From: a virus
Virus record (IMG/VR): IMGVR_UViG_3300026484_000007
Span: 186,001 to 250,000 of that record
Direction: 5' to 3' (one strand)
DNA: 64,000 nt
Part shown: positions 49,345 through 57,800 of the stretch, piece by piece
Position numbering within the stretch: position 1 is the stretch's first letter
Layout: each line of letters starts with the position of its first letter
Notes under the pieces: generated by a model
What the model was told of the DNA's origin: nothing
The model's database searches: none
What the model saw: only the letters and a program-made list of their open reading frames with translations
Program-made: the position numbers and the translations under genes

Positions 49345-49635
49345 AATTATAAAAAACTTGAGATTCGCGGACGTTGCGCTTCTGTAGATATCTAAAGATA
49401 TATAGCAGTTCTAAAATTATCAGAGTGGTTTTAGAACTCGTATATATCTTTGTGTATCCAAAATAGATGCTACATAGAAAATCAAGTTTTTCAATGTTTT
49501 CTTTTGATTGATTTTGATTAAGATTAATTTTAATTTTAATTTTAATTTTAATTAAATTTTATTTATAGCCAAAATCGATCTAACGAAGATAAAAATCTTT
49601 AATTTAAAAATAATATTATATACTAAGGAGAAATA
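49345..49635 (+). promoter_or_regulatory. Intergenic control element and AT-rich leader
   Basis: ACTTGAGATTCGCGGACG, TTGCGCTTCTGTAGATATC, AAAGATATATAGCAGTTC and TAAAA, then TTTTAGAACTCGTATATATC, TTTGTGTATCCAAAATAGAT and GCTACATAGAAAATCAAG. After it comes a run of TTTTAATTTTAA repeats (49510-49560) and an AAGGAG site. Together with the terminator this fills the 380-bp gap. Confidence 0.6.
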
Positions 49636-50478
49636 ATGAGTCTTTATACTTTAATTGAAGAAGCTTATAATTCTAAAGAAAAAGCTCTCGCGACAATGGG
49701 ACTTGGTGCTCTTGGAGCAGGAGTAGCTGCATATCATGGTCATAGCGTTGATCAATTAGATAATTTGATAGATAAAGAAACTGGATTAACCGATTTAGAA
49801 GCGAATAACTTTAGAGCAGACGCTGCTTTATCAAAAGATGGAATACTAGGGAAAGTGAAAGGAGTTTTTGATTTATCTACTGGTAAATTAGATCCTCGAG
49901 AATTAGCTAAAGCTTATCAAACAGATCCAGATGTTAAAAATTTAATAGATGAAAAACTAGATCCTGAAAGCAAAAAATATATATTAAAAATTATGAATCT
50001 TCAAGATAAATTCAATGATCATCTTTTTCATATTGAGAATGATAAAAAAGAATTACCTGGGGTATTTAATGGTCATGCAAACGCAACTGCTTACGGAGCA
50101 GCAGGATTAATGGGTGGGGCAGCTCTTGGAGCAGCAGCGACATCAGATACGCTTAATCCTAAAAAAGAAACTAAGCAGTTAAAGAAAATTGAAAAAGATT
50201 ATGAAAAAATTTTAAAAGATAAGCAAAAGCTAGCAGAAGAGCTTGAAAAAGAAAAAGCTTTACAATCGACTGTAAAAGATTATCATTTAGAGTCGACTCC
50301 AGCGCCTCCAGCGCCTCAAGCGCCTCAAGCTCAACCAGCGCCAGTTCAGATACCATTTCATCCAAACGTTCAATATTATTATGATCCATTAAATCCATAT
50401 GGTTTACCAGCTCAATCTACACAACCTACCCAACCTATTCAACCTATTCAACCTATTCAACCTACTTTATTAAGATAA
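49636..50478 (+). CDS. Glycine-zipper protein with proline-rich tail
   Basis: This 280-residue protein begins MSLYTLIEEAYNSKEK (processing leader), followed by a zipper (about 18-33, LATMGLGALGAGVAAYHGH) with the His/Asp signature HGHSVDQLD. A degenerate EF-hand-like stretch (FDLSTGKLDPREL) follows, then a second zipper (about 155-172, AAGLMGGAALGAAATS), a Lys/Glu coiled coil, and a tail of Pro/Gln repeats (QPIQPIQPIQP). It is a paralog of those at 37753, 38493 and 50497. A GGAGA site sets the start. Confidence 0.65.
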   Translation: MSLYTLIEEAYNSKEKALATMGLGALGAGVAAYHGHSVDQLDNLIDKETGLTDLEANNFRADAALSKDGILGKVKGVFDLSTGKLDPRELAKAYQTDPDVKNLIDEKLDPESKKYILKIMNLQDKFNDHLFHIENDKKELPGVFNGHANATAYGAAGLMGGAALGAAATSDTLNPKKETKQLKKIEKDYEKILKDKQKLAEELEKEKALQSTVKDYHLESTPAPPAPQAPQAQPAPVQIPFHPNVQYYYDPLNPYGLPAQSTQPTQPIQPIQPIQPTLLR

Positions 50479-50496
50479 CTTTTAAAGGAATTAATT

Positions 50497-52284
50497 ATGA
50501 AAAACGAGAAAAAAGAAATGAATTTTAAACCAAAAAAATTTAGAGAAATCGAAGAAAGTTTTTTAAAAAATCTTGGATTATATGGTGGATTGGGAGCAGC
50601 AGGAGCTGCTGCTGCAATCTATGGAAACGATCATTGGGATCCGAATGCGACTCATACTGAAGTTGTTGAAAAAGTAAAACATGGAGTAGGCGCGACTGGG
50701 GATAAAGCTGCATGGGACGCGCATGTAAAAAAGGAAAATGAATTTATAAATAATGAAACAGCTTCCGATTTTAATAAATTAATGAAGGGTAATTTTAGTA
50801 ATTCTAAGAACGATTACCAGGAATACCTAAAACAAACAGAGACTATCGATGATTTTAGAAAACTGACACCAGAACAGCAAAAACATTATATTCTTAGCTT
50901 AGCGGGATATGATTTCGATCATCCTGAAGCTTCTAAAAATACTTTAGCATTAAAGTTTGCTCAAGATTTTTATGCTCAAGAATTAGCTAAACAGTATCCT
51001 GAGGCTAAAAACCCTGAAATTTTTCAAACTATGGCTAAGAATTTCTTTGATAATAATAATACTAATGATACTTGGATGTTTAATAAAGATAATAAATTCG
51101 TTCAAGCTCAAGCAGGAGCTGAAAATTCATTCAACGATGCTTTAAAATTAAACAGTCCTAAAATTGATTTTAAAAATGATTGGACTACTTTTACTCAAAA
51201 TAAAAATCAAGATTATATGAACATGGGAAGAATTTTATCAACAGTTGATGGAAATGGTAATGATAATGGCAACAATTTAGTAAATTTTGGAGATTTTATT
51301 AAAAAAGATGGAACGTTTGATTTCAATAAAGCTTCGCAATTTTATAATGGAGATGTTAATAAAGTTAAAGAATTATATAAAACATTTATCGATGCCGCTG
51401 ATACTGACGCAGGCGATACGTTTTCAGGAGACAATATTAAAAATAAAAATCCTTACCCAAATCCGAATGGATTTTTTGATCATATTTCAAATTATTTTTC
51501 AAAAGGTAATATGCCTTTTAATAAAATTAATTCCATTGATGATTTAAAAGCTTGGAATGAAAAACTTTTAGAGACACAACCAAATGCTGCAAAAATATCA
51601 AATTATGATGCTGTTTATAGTGGATTTTTTAATCCTGATACTATGCATCCAGCTGGAACATTAAACAGTTCTCAAGGGACTGATCTTGATTCTAATTTAG
51701 ATTTTTCAAAATTAACTTTAAAAAGCGATACTACGACACCGTCACCTGTAAAAACAGATTTTGATCAATTCAATAAAAAATATGAATCCTATAAACCATA
51801 CGGAGACCAGGCAAATATTTTTATAAAAAACTGGAGTAATTCTACTGTCTTTGATGGACAAGGTAATGTAAAAGATACAGATTCTGTAGTTAATCCAAAT
51901 GAAAAGTGGAGAGAATTTGATTATGATAAAAATGGTAAGATAGATGAAAAAGATTTTGAAGCTTTTAAAAAGTCGGACGAATATCATAAAAAATTAGAAG
52001 AATACAGAAACAAACATCATTCTGAATACGAAAAAAAATTTTTAGAAAATTATAAAGGCAAAATTCCCGAAAAATATAATCCGGGGCATGATGAAATAAT
52101 CAAAGAAAAGAAAGAAGTAAAAGGTATTACTACTAAACCGATGGCTGGTCTTGTAGGAGCTGGAGCTGGACTTGCTGCAGCAGGTATAAGTTCTGCAATC
52201 GCTAACGCAGCAAAAAAACCTAATCATTCGCAGTTCCCAGCTCATCCAACGTATTCGCCGTATCCAGCATATCCTCATAGATAA
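50497..52284 (+). CDS. Large glycine-zipper protein with EF-hand
   Basis: This 595-residue protein starts with leader FREIEESFLKN, a zipper (about 28-45, LYGGLGAAGAAAAIYGNDH) and signature NDHWDPNATH. A long soluble helical region (50-540) includes one EF-hand loop at 475-486 (DYDKNGKIDEKD) and an EF-like stretch around VDGNGNDNGN. Near the C-terminus is a second zipper (AGLVGAGAGLAAAGISSAIA) and a tail of Pro/Tyr/His (PTYSPYPAYPHR). The size makes it the longest of the zipper family. Likely packaged; function unknown. Confidence 0.65.
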   Translation: MKNEKKEMNFKPKKFREIEESFLKNLGLYGGLGAAGAAAAIYGNDHWDPNATHTEVVEKVKHGVGATGDKAAWDAHVKKENEFINNETASDFNKLMKGNFSNSKNDYQEYLKQTETIDDFRKLTPEQQKHYILSLAGYDFDHPEASKNTLALKFAQDFYAQELAKQYPEAKNPEIFQTMAKNFFDNNNTNDTWMFNKDNKFVQAQAGAENSFNDALKLNSPKIDFKNDWTTFTQNKNQDYMNMGRILSTVDGNGNDNGNNLVNFGDFIKKDGTFDFNKASQFYNGDVNKVKELYKTFIDAADTDAGDTFSGDNIKNKNPYPNPNGFFDHISNYFSKGNMPFNKINSIDDLKAWNEKLLETQPNAAKISNYDAVYSGFFNPDTMHPAGTLNSSQGTDLDSNLDFSKLTLKSDTTTPSPVKTDFDQFNKKYESYKPYGDQANIFIKNWSNSTVFDGQGNVKDTDSVVNPNEKWREFDYDKNGKIDEKDFEAFKKSDEYHKKLEEYRNKHHSEYEKKFLENYKGKIPEKYNPGHDEIIKEKKEVKGITTKPMAGLVGAGAGLAAAGISSAIANAAKKPNHSQFPAHPTYSPYPAYPHR

Positions 52285-52296
52285 AAGGAGGATTTA

Positions 52297-52845
52297 ATGT
52301 TAAATTATTTACAAGAGCAATCTATAGGGCTTCAAGTTCTAAAATCAAAATTGGTTCCAGAAGAATCAAAAGAAGAATCTAAAAAAGATTCGAAAGAATC
52401 TTCTGGTCTTTTTAAGAAAACAGGTATCTTTACTGGATTAAGAGCTAGCGATAATTTTAGTAAAAATAAAGTAAAAGATGCGATAGATAAAACTTCAGAA
52501 GCCGCTTTCGATTCAATTGGAATGACCGAAAATAAACCTAAAAAAGATAATGAAAAATCTTTTGGTTACATTGCTGACAGCGCGTATCAAAAACTTCAAA
52601 AGATCGATGAAGTAATTAATATTTTTGAAACAACATTTCGCAATAACGTATTGACCGTCAAAGGAACTCATAAAAGAGGTTTACCGTATGTTTCTCTCAC
52701 TAAAGAAAAAATGGCTAAAACTTACAAAAAACCTCGAGCGCATGCTACTGATCCTCTTGGGAAAGATCCAAAACAAGCTGCGATAGATTTAAGAAAAAAT
52801 ACAAGAGTTCTTCAAAAGATCAAACAAGGAACACAAAATGGCTAG
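52297..52845 (+). CDS. Hypothetical protein
   Basis: This 182-residue protein is basic and helical, with Lys-rich acidic low-complexity (EESKEESKKDSKESS), a central helix (ADSAYQKLQKIDEVINIFETT) and a Lys/Arg-rich C-terminus. A GATC-type hairpin encodes SKKDSKE. It overlaps the gp53-like gene by 8 bp and is likely a baseplate or tail companion by position. An AAAGGAGG site precedes the start. Confidence 0.55.
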   Translation: MLNYLQEQSIGLQVLKSKLVPEESKEESKKDSKESSGLFKKTGIFTGLRASDNFSKNKVKDAIDKTSEAAFDSIGMTENKPKKDNEKSFGYIADSAYQKLQKIDEVINIFETTFRNNVLTVKGTHKRGLPYVSLTKEKMAKTYKKPRAHATDPLGKDPKQAAIDLRKNTRVLQKIKQGTQNG

Positions 52846-53173
52846 TATTCTTGTTGGTGATATTGATACGACAATGATCAACGGAATTCCAAATGAATTA
52901 ATTTTTAAAAATATATTAAATAATAATATTCAATTTTTTCAAGAAAACGAATTGAAAGCGTTAGATACTTTTAAGATCGATGAATCTTATAAATACCGTC
53001 CAGATAAAGTAGCTTTCGAATACTACGGAGAAGACGGCTATTATCCTCTCGTGCTTTACGCAAATAATATTGGATCAATTTTACAATTTAATCCAGAGAT
53101 TATTGGAGATGAGATAAAATTATTAAAACCAGAATATGCATTAAAATTAATAATTGATTATAGGCATAAATAA
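52838..53173 (+). CDS. Putative baseplate wedge protein (gp53-like)
   Basis: This 111-residue protein contains YKYRPDKVAFEYYGEDGYYPLVLYANNIGSILQFNPE. That fits the conserved pattern of T4 gp53 and related baseplate wedge subunits (P-x-x-VA-x-x-x-YG, then a Tyr/Trp, L-x-L-x-NN-I and a Phe/Pro turn). It would help build the wedge that triggers sheath contraction. The C-terminus reads LIIDYRHK. Position between virion genes agrees. It is shorter than T4 gp53. Confidence 0.6.
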   Translation: MASILVGDIDTTMINGIPNELIFKNILNNNIQFFQENELKALDTFKIDESYKYRPDKVAFEYYGEDGYYPLVLYANNIGSILQFNPEIIGDEIKLLKPEYALKLIIDYRHK

Positions 53174-53266
53174 TATAATAAATAATATAATAAATAATAT
53201 AATAAATAATATAATAAATAATATAATAAATAATATAATAAATAATATAATAAATAATATAATACA
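53171..53266. repeat. Tandem 12-bp repeat, eight copies
   Basis: TAATATAATAAA repeated head to tail from 53171; the last copy ends ACA. The repeat begins within the stop codon of the gp53-like gene. Just after it are two copies of CTTACTGAC. AT-only repeats of this kind may be slipped-strand expansions or an AT-rich unwinding element. Confidence 0.85.
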
Positions 53267-53345
53267 TATATGCGAACAGACGCAGTCAATTAACTGACCT
53301 TACTGACCTTACTGACTACGTCAAAACGATTAAAAGGAGATTTAA

Positions 53346-54374
53346 ATGTTATATCGAGAAATTAAAAGATTTCATCTCGAGAAAGTCCCGTTAAATCAAG
53401 AAACATTTGACGAATTAAAAAGAAGACTTTTTTTAGCTTTATCCAAATATAAAAGTTCTAAAAAAACAAGAATCGTTCATAAAATTATAGAAAATAATCT
53501 TTTTCAACTTTATTTTTTCAATAAAGATATTTCTGACGAAGTGATATTAATTTTTTCAGAGAATAATAAAATTACATTATTTCCTATAAATATTGATTTA
53601 ATTGCAGATTACTCGCCTGATGATATAGTTCATATCGCGGACCAAATTATTTTAACTCATAGAAAATTAAAAGAAGAAAAAGAAGTTTTAAGCGCGCACC
53701 AAATATACAATATTGAAAAATTAAATAAAAAATTAGAAGATTTATATGAAAGATATTTAGACGCTTTTGATTATTTTAAAATAATTGATATTCTTTATTA
53801 TGGATTTTTAAAATTCTTAGCGGGAAGAATATTCCTTACGAATCAAAAGTTATCGAAAGAAGTCCTTGAAGAACTATCAAGCATCATCTTTGAAATTATT
53901 TCAAAAATCTATACAAAAAGTGTTAAAAAATATTTAAATTCATATGAAGAAAAGATAGTTAAAGCTATCGCAGGTATCTATGTTTTAAGTGCTTTTAAAG
54001 AAGAAAATTCTTCAATGATTCTAAAAAAGATTCAAAAAATTTATGACGAAGAAGTTTTTTCAGCAATTAAAAAAATTAGAAAAGTAAGTATGAAATCTTT
54101 AGATGATCTTATTGAAGCTTTATTCGATACAGAAGTTTTTAAAGTTTCAAAAAATATTTTCAAAATCAATCTTAGACAAATCCTTGGTGACAAAGCAGAA
54201 TATTTTATACAAGGTCCAGCAAATGAATTCATTGCATTCTTGTGTTCTTTGAATCATAAAAATCAATTATTTAATGCTTTATCTCCGAATGAAAAGAAAA
54301 CTGTTAGATTAGAAGAACTTGTTTTTAATGAAAAAGGAAATGTGATCTTAAATAAATTAAGGCCAATGCTATGA
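53346..54374 (+). CDS. Hypothetical helical protein
   Basis: This 342-residue protein is almost all helix with alternating Lys/Glu and Leu/Ile/Phe. No signature is evident. The N-terminus lacks the processing leader, and the start is set by AAGGAG. It overlaps the next gene by 4 bp (ATGA), so it is coupled to a small membrane protein. It may be a tail or baseplate component because it lies in the structural block, but this is location only. Confidence 0.55.
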   Translation: MLYREIKRFHLEKVPLNQETFDELKRRLFLALSKYKSSKKTRIVHKIIENNLFQLYFFNKDISDEVILIFSENNKITLFPINIDLIADYSPDDIVHIADQIILTHRKLKEEKEVLSAHQIYNIEKLNKKLEDLYERYLDAFDYFKIIDILYYGFLKFLAGRIFLTNQKLSKEVLEELSSIIFEIISKIYTKSVKKYLNSYEEKIVKAIAGIYVLSAFKEENSSMILKKIQKIYDEEVFSAIKKIRKVSMKSLDDLIEALFDTEVFKVSKNIFKINLRQILGDKAEYFIQGPANEFIAFLCSLNHKNQLFNALSPNEKKTVRLEELVFNEKGNVILNKLRPML

Positions 54375-54682
54375 CGCCTACTATTATAAGAAAAGGATCT
54401 AAAAAAGATTCAGAAAAGAAAAAATTTTCTTTTCTATTTGAATATACGCCAGATGGCGAAATGTATCTTACAAAGATCACTCGACCTGTAAGCTATTTTA
54501 TTATGCTTTTTATTTTTATATTTTTATTAATTCTCAATAGTTTCAATGTAATTCATACTGACGAATTATATATTGAAACATTAAAACAAGTTCTGCTTTT
54601 AATGACAGGATTTTATTTTACTGCGCGCACGCTCGAAAAAATTCAAAAAGGATCTAAAAAAGATCCTTTGGATGAGAAATAA
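54371..54682 (+). CDS. Small membrane protein
   Basis: This 103-residue protein has two hydrophobic helices (about 40-56, YFIMLFIFIFLLILNSF, and 68-86, ETLKQVLLLMTGFYFTAR) and charged ends; N- and C-termini carry KGSKKD repeats from GATC hairpins. It overlaps the previous gene by ATGA. Two-helix topology could fit a holin or a virion membrane protein. It is followed by a strong terminator. Confidence 0.55.
   Translation: MTPTIIRKGSKKDSEKKKFSFLFEYTPDGEMYLTKITRPVSYFIMLFIFIFLLILNSFNVIHTDELYIETLKQVLLLMTGFYFTARTLEKIQKGSKKDPLDEK
54650..54666. repeat. GATC hairpin inside a gene
   Basis: GGATCTAAAAAAGATCC, the most common form of the palindrome, encodes GSKKDP at the C-terminus of the small membrane protein. 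Confidence 0.85.
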
Positions 54683-54720
54683 AAAATAATTTTTTAAATT
54701 AATTTTTTAAAACGATTTTC

Positions 54721-54765
54721 CCTAAAAGGATCCTAAAAGGATCCTTTTAGGATTTTTGTCGTTAA
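54721..54765 (+). terminator. Strong terminator with GTCGTTAA box
   Basis: CCTAAAAGGATCC-TAAAA-GGATCCTTTTAGG, 13 bp perfect stem, then ATTTTT and GTCGTTAAACGAAAA. The box is a variant of the usual one. Confidence 0.85.
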
Positions 54766-54803
54766 ACGAAAACCAAATTAATTTAATATTTTAAGGAGAC
54801 CTA

Positions 54804-57800
54804 ATGGGTGCTTTAGGTAATGAATATTTATATAAAAAATTGGTCGAAGAACAACAAGCGCAAGAAATGCGTAATAAAATGGCTTCGAAAAATAGTTTTT
54901 TTAATAAAAATATAATCGGAGGAACTCAGCGTATGACTGGTAGTCCATTGATTGGAGCTCTTGCTCCTACAATGGCTGCTGGAATGGGTAAAACGATGGT
55001 GACTGCTCACACAACTGACGCAGCTCTTCAAATGGCAGGATCTATTCCTTATTTATTTTTAAAAGCTGGTCAAGGAGCAAATTATTTAAATAAATATAAA
55101 CAATTAGATCTTAAATTTCAAAGCGGTTTGATGGATAATTATAGTGGCTTTAGTCATACGATGCATAATGCTATGAAAGTTCAAACTGCTTCTGCGGGAG
55201 CTAGTGCGGCTGCCGCTGCGCTTGGTCATACTGGAGCAGCTCAATGGATAGCTGCTCATAACCCAATGCTTATGGCTTTTCATGGATTAGGACCAAGTAG
55301 TGGGCTGGGATCTTTAACAGGAGCAATTGGAAAAGGAACCGCAGGACTTTTAGGTTTAAAAGGTGGTGCTGCGACAGCTCTTGGAACTCTTGGATCTTTC
55401 GCTCCTATGGCGTTAGCCCTTGGTGGGTTAATGTATGGTGCTCATAAATTTAATAAAATGGGTGGAAGCGATACAACCATCCAAAATAAAAAAATTAGAA
55501 ACGAGACTCCAAAAGTCAATGGTATTCAAAAGTTGATCTCCGAAGGATCATATAAGACACATGCGAATACTATTCAAATGCTTCAGGCTCAAAATTTATT
55601 AGATCCTTTTCAGACTTTACAATTAACTATCTTAAATGATATTAATCTTAATACCACAGCTAATAAATTAAGTTATATTGAAAAACACACGAAATCAACA
55701 GATAATGCTAGAGTAAGTAATGAATTAGCTAATAGATTTTATCAAGATGAATTTCGATCGAGCTCGTTGAGTGGTTCAAAAAATTTAAATAAAAATATTT
55801 GGTATAATGTAAACCAAGGGATCTCTTTAGGATCATTTAGATTATTTGCAAACTTAATGGGTCCTTTATCTCGAGTTATGTTTGGTCAACATGTTGGAGA
55901 AATTAATTCTCAAATCGATAGCATGCTGACTTCAGACAGCAGAAATTCTTTTCATAATGCTTTAACGAAAAGCGCAAATAAATTAAACATTCCTCATAAT
56001 TTACTTTCATCAGTTCACGCGAGCGCAAATGATTTTCTTAAGTATGAATCTTTTGAAGATCAATTATTAGGTTTAACTGCAAACATTCATGAAATATCAA
56101 GAACAAGTGCGTTAGCCCTTTTAGATATACGAACTGGTATGGGTTATAATCAAAGCACTTCTCTTGGTGATGGAGCAAAAACATCTGCTTTTAGTATCAT
56201 CGGAGACACCAAAGATTATCTAAAAAGAACAGCAGGAGTAAAATCATTTGAAGATAAATCTTTTGCTCAAAAATATTTTGGAAGCTTTTGGGGAACCTTA
56301 CTTGAAGGTGGATTAAGTTTTGCTCACGGATTAAGCACAAATGTATTAAAAGAAACAGCAAAACTCGGTGGTAAGCAATTAGATAAAGGATTAGTAAAAT
56401 TATTTGGAGCAGGATTCTCTGACGATCTTAATTACAAAGAAGCGGTTAAACAGAAAAAGATAAATAACTTACTTAAGTTAGCTGCTAAAAAAGGCGACAT
56501 CAACGAAGCATTTAATTCAATGACTAATTCTGATTATGATTTAAGTCAGTCGCTTCATATAGCGACCATCTTACATAAAGAAAGAAAAAAAGAACATTTC
56601 ACTGGAAATTATTCTGACGACATTGAAAAAGCTTTAAATGGTTTAGATCTTGAAACAGAGATAAATGAAAGTAATATCACAAAAGAACACGTTAAAAACG
56701 CTGAAAAAGTTCTAGATAAAATTAATAATACAATCAGAAAACTTAACGATGAAAAGAAAAGAATTACTAATCCAGATAGATTAGAAGAAATTAATAAAAA
56801 GATTAAATCATTCAGAAGAATAAAAACAATTGTAGAATCTCGATATTCTAAATTGAATCTTTTATGGATCGCTAAAAAGAATGGTGGAATTGAAAAAGCA
56901 ATCCAATCTGGTAAATTAAATTCTGATAAAGATGCTTTTTTAGCTTATAAAGAATTTGATCCTACTCAATCCGGAGGAAGCAATAGTTACGTTCAGAATT
57001 TATTAAATCCATTTTTAGATCCATTCAGACAAATGCGATCTTCTTTTATAAATTATAAAGAAAATCTTGCTCGAAAATTAAGAAATTCATTCAATATTTA
57101 TTCTCAAAAAGATATTGAAAAATTATACGACGACGCTAAAAGTAAACTTAGAAAAGTCGATTATGAAAAATCTGGTAGGGAATTTCTTGGTAAAAAATTC
57201 CCAGATATGATGATCCAAATTCTAAACGAACTTAAAACACAGAGTTCGTATTTAAAAGATCTCTTACGTTGTAATGGTTGTAGCGTTAAGCAAGTAAAAG
57301 GATTAATTTCAGGAAAATGGCGAGGTCAGTTTGGTGATATAATGACTGACTCAGAATACGATAGAAGACTTTCAACAGAAGCTTTATCCCAAGTGGAAGG
57401 ACAATTAGAAACCGGTAAAAGCAAAAGATTAATTGGAGGTCTTACTAAACACATAGGAATTAATCTTTTAAAATTGATGACTCTTGGATCAATCAAAGCG
57501 GAAGAATTCAATACTGGATCATCCGTTATGAAAAAATTTAGAATGTATACAAGATTAAATGACGATCAGCTTCAAAGAATTCAGGAAAAAGAAAATAAAG
57601 AAAAAGAATTCGAAAAAGAATTAAAAGAAAAAGTAGAATCTGAGAAAAAAAGTTCTAAAACTTTAGAAGTAATTGAAACGACTGTTAAAAAATGGTTTTC
57701 TTTTGAAAAAGAATCTAAAAAAGATTCAGAGAAGAAAGAAGAATCAAAGAAAAAATGGTTGGAAAATTTATTAGTTGGAGGTTTAGGTTTATCTCTTGGA

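Noticed and set aside
53171-53266. A CRISPR array
   Set aside because: The units are contiguous 12-bp AT-only repeats without spacers.
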